Part shown: piece by piece, positions 8,821-15,510 of the stretch
Numbering within the stretch: the first letter of the stretch is position 1
Layout: each line of letters starts with the position of its first letter
NCBI GenBank assembly: GCA_030057655.1
Contig: JASGUQ010000006.1
Span: forward strand, 1 to 36,938
DNA length: 36,938 nucleotides
DNA from: Bacillota bacterium
GTDB lineage: Bacteria > Bacillota > Clostridia > Christensenellales > Aristaeellaceae
Direction of reading: 5' to 3'
The notes under the pieces: model-generated
Databases searched by the model: none
The model's input: the letters and a program-made list of their open reading frames with translations, nothing else
What the model was told of the DNA's origin: nothing
Position numbers and translations under genes: made by a program

Positions 8821-8898
8821 TTATTGCGGCAGCGCATCAGGGATGCGTCGCGATCGCGGAACGCCTTCAGATACCTGGCATCTAGCGCCGTCATCCAT
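8821..8898 (-). CDS. 25-residue upstream ORF in the mgtE leader (candidate leader peptide)
   Basis: An ATG at 8898 follows a perfect AGGAGG (8913-8908) at 9-base spacing and opens a 25-codon frame ending in TAA at 8823-8821. The peptide begins MDDGARCQ and ends IPDALPQ, with three prolines, two N-terminal aspartates and an SRR basic patch. It is not a known family and is too short for domain calls. The ribosome site resembles that of mgtE itself, as both read AAGGAGGTGG. Its position between a consensus promoter and a terminator-like hairpin fits a leader peptide. Established precedent: Salmonella mgtA is controlled through the proline- and acid-containing peptide MgtL, whose translation is destabilised at low Mg2+. 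Homology with MgtL is not claimed. Confidence 0.5.
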   Translation of the reverse strand: MDDGARCQVSEGVPRSRRIPDALPQ

Positions 8899-8929
8899 GA
8901 AAGGCCACCTCCTTTTATTTGATGGATTC

Positions 8930-8958
8930 ATTATAGGCAGGGCCCCCTTGATTGTCAA
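8930..8958 (-). promoter_or_regulatory. mgtE promoter (perfect consensus)
   Basis: A perfect -35 TTGACA (8958-8953) and a perfect -10 TATAAT (8935-8930) are separated by 17 bases on the minus strand. The predicted start is about 8923, giving a leader of about 190 bases before the mgtE ATG. Only two bases separate this -35 from the -35 of the divergent tmcAL promoter. Confidence 0.88.
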
Positions 8959-8960
8959 CT

Positions 8961-8988
8961 TTGAAACCGGACCCGCGCATGGTATAAT
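8961..8988 (+). promoter_or_regulatory. tmcAL promoter
   Basis: The -35 TTGAAA (8961-8966) and perfect -10 TATAAT (8983-8988) are spaced by 16 bases. The start would be near 8995, about 16 bases before the tmcAL ATG at 9011. This excludes the in-frame ATG at 8987, which lies inside the -10 box. Confidence 0.7.
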
Positions 8989-9010
8989 GAAACAAAACGC
9001 GGGGTATGAA

Positions 9011-10165
9011 ATGAAGGTTTGCGGCATTATCGCAGAGTATGATCCTTTCCACAAAGGGCACCGCTACCACCTTGAAACGGCCAGAGAAAAAAGCGGGGCC
9101 GATTATATCGTGTGCGTGTTGGGCTGCGCTTTCTCCCAGCGCGGGGACGCGATGCTGTTTGACAGCCACAAGAGGGCTGAAATGGCGCTTTTAAACGGCG
9201 CGGACCTGGTGCTGGGCATGCCCGTCAGTTTTTCCTGCGCGCAGGCCAACCGGTTCGCCAAAGGCGGGGTTGGGATCTTAAGCGGCATCGGCGTGACCAC
9301 GCATTTGTCTTTTGGCAGCGAACGCGCGGAGACAGAGCCTCTTCTGGCTGCAGCACATCTGCTGAACCACCCGAATGAGGGTTATAACACGGAACTGAAG
9401 AACAATTTGACCGCCGGGCTGTCCTTCGCCCAGGCGCAGGGAGAAGCGCTGGCGGAGAGCCTGCCGCAGATCGACCCTGAACTGTTCTCCTCCCCCAACT
9501 TTATTTTGGGGGTGAGCTATCTGAGGGAACTGGAAGCCAGGGGCAGCGATATCATTCCCCTGCCTGTTCTCAGGAAGACAGCTTACCACAGCAAAGCATT
9601 GGGGCCGGACGCTTCCGCGGGCGCGGTGAGGCTTAAACTGCTGGGTGAAATAATCTGCGACCTGAAGGAGGAGTGCACGGACGAAAGCATCCGTGTGATC
9701 CTGTCCGCAGTCATGCACCGTCCCGAAGCCCTGGACAAGGCGCTTCTTTATATGCTGAACAGCGCGACACCTGAGCAGCTGAAACAATACAGCGAGTTTT
9801 CAGAGGGTCTGGAGCAAAGGGTCCTGTCAGCAGCCAGGAAGGCCGTGAGCCGGGAGGAGTTGATTCTGCACACCAAAACAAAGCGCTATCCCTATACAAG
9901 AATCAGCAGGGCGCTGACCCAGGCGCTTTTGGATATGAAGCAATACAGCGAATGGCCGGAATACGCGCGGCTGCTTGGAATGCGGAAAAGCGCGGCTCCG
10001 CTGCTCTCCGCGATTGATCAAAGCGGCTTTCCGCTGATCAGCCGTCCTGCAAGGAGCAGTATAACCGAGGTGGCACAGGATATGCAGGCGGAGGAGATCT
10101 GGCAAATTGGCGCAGGGAGAAGCGCCCAAACAGCCTGGCAGGAGCAGGTTGTCATCGTGGAATAG
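9011..10165 (+). CDS. tmcAL: tRNA(Met) cytidine acetate ligase (TmcAL / YlbM family)
   Basis: TmcAL uses acetate and ATP to form N4-acetylcytidine at the wobble position of elongator tRNA(Met). The 384-residue product starts MKVCGIIAEYDPFHKGHRYH, a nucleotidyltransferase-type opening with the HxGH motif at 14-17. CVLGCAFSQRGDAMLFD follows at about 34-50, typical of this family. Length is close to the usual 390-410. The frame is open upstream to 8774, but the start at 9011 is preferred because the promoter -10 box lies at 8983-8988 and the family begins here. The ribosome site is weak (GCGGGG). An iron-sulphur fumarase gene pair follows after 18 bases, apparently in the same operon with no obvious functional link. 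Confidence 0.9.
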   Translation: MKVCGIIAEYDPFHKGHRYHLETAREKSGADYIVCVLGCAFSQRGDAMLFDSHKRAEMALLNGADLVLGMPVSFSCAQANRFAKGGVGILSGIGVTTHLSFGSERAETEPLLAAAHLLNHPNEGYNTELKNNLTAGLSFAQAQGEALAESLPQIDPELFSSPNFILGVSYLRELEARGSDIIPLPVLRKTAYHSKALGPDASAGAVRLKLLGEIICDLKEECTDESIRVILSAVMHRPEALDKALLYMLNSATPEQLKQYSEFSEGLEQRVLSAARKAVSREELILHTKTKRYPYTRISRALTQALLDMKQYSEWPEYARLLGMRKSAAPLLSAIDQSGFPLISRPARSSITEVAQDMQAEEIWQIGAGRSAQTAWQEQVVIVE

Positions 10166-10183
10166 AACATCAGGAGGTCAAAA

Positions 10184-11029
10184 ATGCGGGAGATCAGGGT
10201 ATCTGAGGTTACAAATATAGTTAAGGAATTGTTTCTGAAGGCCAATTATGTGATCGGCGAAGATGTGATGGAAAAGCTCGCCTGCATGAGGGAGACCGAA
10301 CCCTCTCCCCTGGGAAGGACGGTGCTTTCGCAAATCCTGGAGAACAACCGCCTGGGTGCGAAAGAAGAGCTGGCCGTCTGCCAGGATACCGGGATGTCCA
10401 TCGTGTTTTTGACCATCGGGCAGGAGGTTCACTTCACCGGCGGGAGCCTTGAGGAAGCCGTCAACGAAGGGGTGCGCCAGGCCTACACGGAGGGCTACCT
10501 GCGCAAGTCCATTGTGGCTGAACCCCTTTTTGAAAGGAAAAACACCGGGGACAACACCCCCTGCGTCATCCATGTGCGCCTGGTTCCCGGGGACAAGGTG
10601 CACATTCTGGCGATCGCGAAGGGCTTTGGCAGCGAAAACATGAGCCAGTTGAAGATGCTAACCCCCTCAGAGGGCATAGAAGGCGTGAAGCGCTTTGTGC
10701 TGAAGGTGGTGGAGGAAGCCGGCCCCAATCCCTGCCCGCCGCTGGTCGTGGGCGTGGGCATCGGGGGCAGCTTTGAACTGTCCGCGCTGATGGCCAAAAG
10801 GGCGACGGGCCTGCCGCTGACAAGGCATAACAAGGATTCGCGCTATAGAGCACTTGAAGAGGAGCTTGAAAAAGGCATCAACGCCCTGGGCATTGGCCCT
10901 GCCGGCTACGGCGGGCGCACAACAGCGCTGAAAGTGCACATCATCACGGCGCCAACGCACATCGCGGGGCTGCCGGTGGCGGTCAACATCTGCTGTCATG
11001 CCGCCCGGCACGCGGATGATTTGATTTGA
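10184..11029 (+). CDS. Class I fumarate hydratase, alpha subunit (or L-tartrate dehydratase alpha)
   Basis: This is the [4Fe-4S] catalytic subunit of the two-subunit class I fumarase family, which interconverts fumarate and malate in the cytoplasm. The 281-residue product keeps the three cluster cysteines: C66 in VCQDTG, C184 in NPCPP and C271 in NICCHAARH. GVGIGG (190-195) and the neighbouring charged residues are also typical. The ATG follows CAGGAGGTCAAAA. The beta subunit starts 10 bases downstream. L-tartrate dehydratase shares this architecture and cannot be excluded, but no tartrate transporter or regulator is nearby, so fumarase is preferred. The cluster would be oxygen-sensitive, in keeping with an anaerobe. 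Confidence 0.9.
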   Translation: MREIRVSEVTNIVKELFLKANYVIGEDVMEKLACMRETEPSPLGRTVLSQILENNRLGAKEELAVCQDTGMSIVFLTIGQEVHFTGGSLEEAVNEGVRQAYTEGYLRKSIVAEPLFERKNTGDNTPCVIHVRLVPGDKVHILAIAKGFGSENMSQLKMLTPSEGIEGVKRFVLKVVEEAGPNPCPPLVVGVGIGGSFELSALMAKRATGLPLTRHNKDSRYRALEEELEKGINALGIGPAGYGGRTTALKVHIITAPTHIAGLPVAVNICCHAARHADDLI

Positions 11030-11039
11030 AGGAGCGAAA

Positions 11040-11594
11040 ATGAAAAAAATCCGTTTGCCCCTGGACGAAAAAACGATTCACGAGCTGAAAGCCGGGGATG
11101 AGGTTCTTTTAACAGGCACTGTGTACACCGCAAGGGACGCCGCGCACAAGCGGCTGGTTGCTCTGATCGAAAAAGGGGAACCCCTCCCCATTGAGCTGTC
11201 CGGCCAAACCATTTATTATGTGGGGCCCGCTCCCGCGAAGCCGGGCTATGCTATCGGTTCTGCCGGTCCCACCAGCAGCTACCGCATGGACATTTATACG
11301 CCGCCGCTTTTGAAACTGGGCTTAAAAGGCATGATCGGGAAAGGAAGGCTGGGTCCAAACACCATGAAGGCCATGGTGGAATGCGGCGCGGTTTATTTTG
11401 GCGCGGTCGGCGGCTCCGCGGTCCTGATCTCAAAATCCATCAAAAAAGCGGAAGTCGTGGCCTATCCCGACCTGGGCGCGGAGGCCATCCATCGCTTTGA
11501 GGTGGAAGACCTGCCCGCGGTGGTCTGCGTGGATGCCGATGGGCGAAACCTGTATAATGAGGGCACCAAACTATACAAACAAGCCGCATTGTGA
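11040..11594 (+). CDS. Class I fumarate hydratase, beta subunit
   Basis: The 184-residue protein is the C-terminal half of a class I fumarase encoded as a separate subunit. Recognisable blocks are LKAGDEVLLTGTVYTARDAAH (16-36), GPTSSYRMDIYTPPLL (about 80-95), GKGRLG (about 101-106) and KAEVVAYPDLGAEAIHRFEV (about 138-157). It pairs with the adjacent alpha subunit to complete the active site. The ATG follows GAAGGAGCGAAA. It is 37 bases from the next gene, a carboxypeptidase, with a ribosome site but no visible terminator between, so all four genes from tmcAL may be cotranscribed. Confidence 0.9.
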   Translation: MKKIRLPLDEKTIHELKAGDEVLLTGTVYTARDAAHKRLVALIEKGEPLPIELSGQTIYYVGPAPAKPGYAIGSAGPTSSYRMDIYTPPLLKLGLKGMIGKGRLGPNTMKAMVECGAVYFGAVGGSAVLISKSIKKAEVVAYPDLGAEAIHRFEVEDLPAVVCVDADGRNLYNEGTKLYKQAAL

Positions 11595-11631
11595 TAGGAT
11601 ATGCCCACACTGAAACAAGGAGGTGCGGGCT

Positions 11632-13062
11632 TTGAACAACCGTGTAAGCATCATGCTGCGCAAGGCTTTTTTGCTGCTGGCCGTGGCTGTGTTTCTTGTG
11701 CCCGCGCTGAAATCATCCGCGTCTGAATATGACCCGAACCACCCTGAAAACCTGGCGAACAACAACCTGCGCGCGTCCAGCGCCATTGTGATTGAGCAGA
11801 CCACAGGCGATGTGCTGTTTGAAAAGAACGCGGACGAGATGCGGCCGCCCGCATCCACCACCAAGGTTCTGACTGTTTATCTGGCGCTGACCATGTCAAG
11901 CCCGGAAGAAATCGTGACTGTGTCCCCCTATGCCGCCTCGGTGCCGGAGGACGCATCCAAGATCGGACTGAAGCCGGGCGAACAGGTCAAGATGGGCGAC
12001 CTGATCCGGGCCACCATGGTTCAGTCCGGAAACGACGGCGCGATCGCCATCGCGGAACACCTGATGGGGACAGAAACCGCCTTTGTGAACCTGATGAATG
12101 AGGCAGCCGCGCGCTATGGCTGCACCAGGACGCATTTTGCCAACTCACACGGCTACCATGACGACAACCATTTGTCCACCGCCCGAGACCTGGCCATCAT
12201 CACCAGGGAAGCCATGCAAAACGCGGAGTTCCGGGAGATCGCCGCGCTGACCAGCTTTACCCTGCCCCAAACCAACCTGTCCGACGCCAGGCGCTTTAAA
12301 AACCGCGCGAACCCGCTTTTGCAGGCAGGCGATGAAAACAAATATTACTATGAATACGCGACCGGCGTAAAAACAGGTCAGCATTCTTTGGCAGGAGACT
12401 GCTTCATCGGCTCCGCGAGCAAGCAAGGCATTGAGCTGATTTCAGTAGTCCTTAACTCCGGCTCCACCGCCAAATGGACGGACACCAAGAAGCTGTTTGA
12501 ATACGGCTTTACCCAGTTTGTGTCCACCAGTGTCGCGGAATTGTATAAAGAAAACCCCAAGGTGATCAACATCTCCGGTTTCGCGCTGGAGGACACGGAA
12601 CTGGGCCAATTGAAACTGGGCCTGAGGAAGGTTGATCCCCTGGCCAACGACGCCCTGGTTGCCCCTGTCGGCAGCCAGGACACGCAGCAGAAAATCTACA
12701 ACACCCGCACCTCCATTGAGTACAGCCGCACCCTGGAAGCACCGGTGGAGGCAGGCGAAGTGATGGGCACCCTGACCTATACCCCTGTGGCGCCCGGCAG
12801 CGAGCCCATTGTGTATGAATTGATCGCCACCCGTTCCATCATCAGGCGGCCTTCCATCGCGCCGACGGTGGAGGAGATCAAGGCCTATACAGCCGCGGAC
12901 CCCAACCCCTTCCCCCGCTTCTCCCTGGAGTTTTTCATCATCATCCTGCTGCCGGTTTTGGCGGTTGCGCTGGTGTCCTACCTGCTGTTTAAACTGATCA
13001 CAAGAAAGCGCAAGCCCAAGCTGCGCCAGAAACTGGAATATAAAACAAGATATTATCGCTGA
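11632..13062 (+). CDS. Membrane-anchored D-alanyl-D-alanine carboxypeptidase (S11)
   Basis: A 476-residue low-molecular-weight penicillin-binding protein that trims terminal D-Ala from peptidoglycan. The N-terminus is a signal/anchor (hydrophobic about 12-27). Active-site motifs are S75-T-T-K78, S132-G-N134 and K247-T-G249. A beta-rich C-terminal region follows, then a transmembrane segment near 440-462 (FFIIILLPVLAVALVSYLLF) and a basic tail, RKRKPKLRQK. I chose the TTG at 11632 because AAGGAGG (11617-11623) lies exactly 8 bases upstream. The in-frame GTG at 11623 overlaps that ribosome site; ATG 11653 is a less likely alternative. Compared with the S11 protein at 1094-2452 it has no binding repeats but has its own membrane anchor. 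It converges on coaX with only 12 bases between the stops. Confidence 0.93.
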   Translation: MNNRVSIMLRKAFLLLAVAVFLVPALKSSASEYDPNHPENLANNNLRASSAIVIEQTTGDVLFEKNADEMRPPASTTKVLTVYLALTMSSPEEIVTVSPYAASVPEDASKIGLKPGEQVKMGDLIRATMVQSGNDGAIAIAEHLMGTETAFVNLMNEAAARYGCTRTHFANSHGYHDDNHLSTARDLAIITREAMQNAEFREIAALTSFTLPQTNLSDARRFKNRANPLLQAGDENKYYYEYATGVKTGQHSLAGDCFIGSASKQGIELISVVLNSGSTAKWTDTKKLFEYGFTQFVSTSVAELYKENPKVINISGFALEDTELGQLKLGLRKVDPLANDALVAPVGSQDTQQKIYNTRTSIEYSRTLEAPVEAGEVMGTLTYTPVAPGSEPIVYELIATRSIIRRPSIAPTVEEIKAYTAADPNPFPRFSLEFFIIILLPVLAVALVSYLLFKLITRKRKPKLRQKLEYKTRYYR

Positions 13063-13074
13063 AAAAAACCCAGT

Positions 13075-13845
13075 TTAAACGAAGTTTTTATCGTAGATCA
13101 TCTTGATCCCCTTGAGCGTGAGCAGGGGATCCACAAACTCAATCACGTCGGACTGCTCCGCGATGGTGACGGCAAAGCCGCCTGTGGCGACAACAGGCAG
13201 GTCGGGGGCATTCATCTCTTTTTTCATTCTTTCGACCAGATAGCTGACCTGGCCGACATAGCCGTATAAAAGGCCGGACTGCAGGTTGGAAATGGTGGTG
13301 CGTCCGATGACCTTTTCCGGCAGGTTCAACTCAAAATGCGGCAATTTGGCGGTCCCGCTGACCACAGCCTGGCGGGCCAGGCGCACACCGGTCAAGATAC
13401 AGCCGCCCAGGAAATTGCCGTTTCCTCCGAGCGCGCCAAAGCTGGTGGCGGTGCCAAAGTCGATGAAGATGCAGGGTGAGCCGTACAGCGCGTAGGCAGC
13501 GACAGCGTTGCAGATGCGGTCGCTGCCCAGTTCCTTGGGGTTCTCATACAGGATGTTGATGCCGGTTTTTAGCCCGGGCACCACAAAATGCGGCAAGATG
13601 TTGAAGTAGTCATGGCACATGTGTTCAATGGTAAAGTTGATGCTGGGCACAACGGAAGATATCAAAATACCGCTAATCTCTTCGATGATCAGACCGGCAT
13701 GCTGGAACATGTTGTGCATCAGGATGCCGTACTCATCCGAGGTGTAGCTGAGGCTTGTGGCGATGCGCCAGGATTTTTTCAGCTCATTGCCTGAAAAAAC
13801 AGCGGTTTTGATGTTGGTGTTGCCAATGTCCATCACGAGAATCAT
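13075..13845 (-). CDS. coaX: Type III pantothenate kinase
   Basis: CoaX phosphorylates pantothenate to 4'-phosphopantothenate, the first step of coenzyme A synthesis. The 256-residue protein has the ASKHA-fold phosphate loop MDIGNTNIK (5-13), the pantothenate-binding motif GSDR (107-110), catalytic-region IDFGTATSFG (128-137) and FLGGCILTGV further on. The ATG overlaps the stop of the upstream transporter gene as ATGA. Pairing with a pantothenate-type ECF subunit makes uptake followed by immediate phosphorylation the obvious role. No terminator hairpin is visible in the 12-base gap to the convergent carboxypeptidase gene. Confidence 0.95.
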   Translation of the reverse strand: MILVMDIGNTNIKTAVFSGNELKKSWRIATSLSYTSDEYGILMHNMFQHAGLIIEEISGILISSVVPSINFTIEHMCHDYFNILPHFVVPGLKTGINILYENPKELGSDRICNAVAAYALYGSPCIFIDFGTATSFGALGGNGNFLGGCILTGVRLARQAVVSGTAKLPHFELNLPEKVIGRTTISNLQSGLLYGYVGQVSYLVERMKKEMNAPDLPVVATGGFAVTIAEQSDVIEFVDPLLTLKGIKMIYDKNFV

Positions 13846-14441
13846 GGTGTGCCCTGCCTTTTTTGTAGTTTGTCCAGCGCCATCATGATCGGGAAGGACA
13901 GAATGGCCGATACCGCGGCCTCTGAAGCGCCGGCGATGAAAGCAACGCCCAGAATGAGATTGACCACCTTGGTCACATCCAGGGCTGCAAATTGATAAAA
14001 CAAGTACATCAAGCCCAAATAAAACACCGTGTTGGTTAAAGAGCCAATCGCCGCGGATACGGGGATCGCCACCCTGCGGCCGGCCAGCCTCTCCATCAGG
14101 TTATAAGCCAGGTGAGCAAAGACCGGCACCAGCAGGCGCGGCAAAAAACACATCACGATTGCCAACACCGGACTGGCTGCCAGCAGGGTGCCGGCCAAAG
14201 CGCTGGGCGGCGTCATGGAAAGCCCCAAAACACTCATCAGGCTGACCAGGCCAAAGAAAAAACCCAGGACAAGGCCATGACCCAAGCCCAAGGAAAGCGT
14301 CCCGATAATAACGGGCAGCACCAGGATGGTGACATTGATAAAGCCAAGCGGGATCAGCCCCAGCGGCGTCAGACCAAATAAAAAAATAAAGGCCGCCAAA
14401 ATTGCGCTTAAGGTCAGGTTGCGGGTTTTAGTGGATTTCAT
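13842..14441 (-). CDS. panT: ECF transporter S component, probably pantothenate-specific
   Basis: The 199-residue membrane protein has about six hydrophobic helices. Its N-terminal sequence includes LTPLGLIPLGFINVTILVLP, typical of the PanT branch of energy-coupling-factor substrate-binding subunits. It should capture the vitamin and associate with a shared EcfA-EcfA'-EcfT module, which is not encoded in this window. The stop overlaps the coaX start as ATGA, and coaX handles pantothenate, so pantothenate is the likely substrate. The ATG follows CGGAGGAAAAC. A strong promoter lies about 130 bases upstream (14571-14599), and the leader can form two alternative pairings described separately. Substrate is inference from context and similarity; family is secure. 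Confidence 0.85.
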   Translation of the reverse strand: MKSTKTRNLTLSAILAAFIFLFGLTPLGLIPLGFINVTILVLPVIIGTLSLGLGHGLVLGFFFGLVSLMSVLGLSMTPPSALAGTLLAASPVLAIVMCFLPRLLVPVFAHLAYNLMERLAGRRVAIPVSAAIGSLTNTVFYLGLMYLFYQFAALDVTKVVNLILGVAFIAGASEAAVSAILSFPIMMALDKLQKRQGTP

Positions 14442-14446
14442 GTTTT

Positions 14447-14549
14447 CCTCCGTTCAGGCTCGCGACGGATGCCCGACGATATTTTTTAGGGACTCGCAGC
14501 AGTCCGGCTCCTGCTGAACGAATGAATAAATTCACAAACGAGTTCAGCA
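14447..14549 (-). promoter_or_regulatory. panT leader with two mutually exclusive pairings
   Basis: On the minus strand, segment A, TGCTGAAC (14549-14542), can pair over 8 bases with segment B, GTTCAGCA (14519-14512). Segment B, read as CGTTCAG (14520-14514), can instead pair over 7 bases with segment C, CTGAACG (14457-14451). C touches the ribosome site GGAGG (14451-14447). A separate local hairpin, GGACT/AGTCC, lies at 14505-14490. A:B would leave the ribosome site free and B:C would occlude it. The complementarity is seen directly; a switch function is inference and no known riboswitch class was recognised. Confidence 0.45.
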
Positions 14550-14570
14550 ACAAGGATACCGGCAGGGGAA

Positions 14571-14599
14571 ATTATAGCAAAAAGATCAATATCTATCAA
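14571..14599 (-). promoter_or_regulatory. panT-coaX promoter
   Basis: The -35 TTGATA (14599-14594) and perfect -10 TATAAT (14576-14571) are 17 bases apart on the minus strand, in an AT-rich gap between rsmI and panT. The predicted start is near 14564, giving a leader of about 120 bases. Confidence 0.78.
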
Positions 14600-14628
14600 T
14601 CAAAAAAGCAAGCCTGATTTATTTTTTG

Positions 14629-15510
14629 TCACTCCTGCGCGCCGTCTTTATCAAGGAGGTTCTCCGCCAGTTTTTTAAGGTTCAAGCCTGCGGCATAAAC
14701 CGCGTTTTTCTTATGTCCGTTTGTAATAAGCGCGGCTTTCGCGTCCCTGAAGCTGTGCCCCTTTGCCATCAGGTCCATGATCCGCGCTTCCAGGCTGAGG
14801 TCGGGCGCCGTTTCCGCCTGATCGTTTTCCGTTTCAGGAACCTCCAAAACCAGCGCGAACTCGCCCCGAAGAAGCCCCTCGTCTGAAGAAAATCGATTTA
14901 AAATATCCTTGACCTGCCCTGTCAGGGTCTGCTCGTGCAGTTTGGTCAGTTCCCGGCTGACAGACACACGGCTGTCCGGAAAAACTTCATTGATCGCCTC
15001 CAAAAGGCTCAGGACCCGGTGGGGGGACTCGTACAGGACGGCCAGTTTGGCCTTCCCCTTCATGGATTCCAGTTTTTCGATCAATTCGCGCTTTTTACGG
15101 GGCAAAAATCCGTAAAAGGTGAACTCAGTCTGGGGAAAGCCGCTTTTTGACAGGGCCAGAATCACGGCGCTGGGCCCTGGAACGGAGATGACCGGGATGC
15201 CCGCTGCGTTTGCCAGGGCGACCACAATGGCGCCGGGGTCTGAGACGGCAGGGGTGCCCGCGTCACTGACCAGGGCAACGTTTAAATTCTCTTTGCTCAT
15301 CCGCTCAATAATCTGCCCCGCCTTCTGGCGCTCGTTGTGCTGGTGACAGCTTTCAAGCGGGGTTGAAATTTCAAAGGCGTTGAGCAGTTTCCTGGTGACG
15401 CGGGTGTCTTCCGCCAGGATCAGATCGGCATTTTTGAGCGTTTCAAGCGCCCTGGGGCTTAGATCGCCCAGGTTGCCCACGGGGGTCGCGACAAGATACA
15501 GCGTGCTCAT
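14629..15510 (-). CDS. rsmI: 16S rRNA (cytidine(1402)-2'-O)-methyltransferase
   Basis: RsmI methylates the ribose 2'-OH of C1402 in the 16S decoding centre, next to the N4 methylation made by RsmH. The 293-residue product begins MSTLYLVATPVGNLGDLSPR and contains LAEDTRVTRKLL, LVSDAGTPAVSDPG, VPGPSAVILAL and LYESPHRV, all hallmarks of the tetrapyrrole-methylase-like RsmI family. Its ATG overlaps the rsmH stop as ATGA, so the two enzymes acting on the same nucleotide are translationally coupled. No strong terminator follows it before the panT promoter. Confidence 0.96.
   Translation of the reverse strand: MSTLYLVATPVGNLGDLSPRALETLKNADLILAEDTRVTRKLLNAFEISTPLESCHQHNERQKAGQIIERMSKENLNVALVSDAGTPAVSDPGAIVVALANAAGIPVISVPGPSAVILALSKSGFPQTEFTFYGFLPRKKRELIEKLESMKGKAKLAVLYESPHRVLSLLEAINEVFPDSRVSVSRELTKLHEQTLTGQVKDILNRFSSDEGLLRGEFALVLEVPETENDQAETAPDLSLEARIMDLMAKGHSFRDAKAALITNGHKKNAVYAAGLNLKKLAENLLDKDGAQE

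Noticed and set aside
8741-8929. M-box (ykoK) riboswitch ahead of mgtE
   Set aside because: I looked for the conserved M-box segments and did not find them; only a covariance search could settle it.
14580-14628. Terminator after rsmI
   Set aside because: Only a weak AATCA/TGATT pairing with U-G pairs around a T-run; not convincing enough to list.
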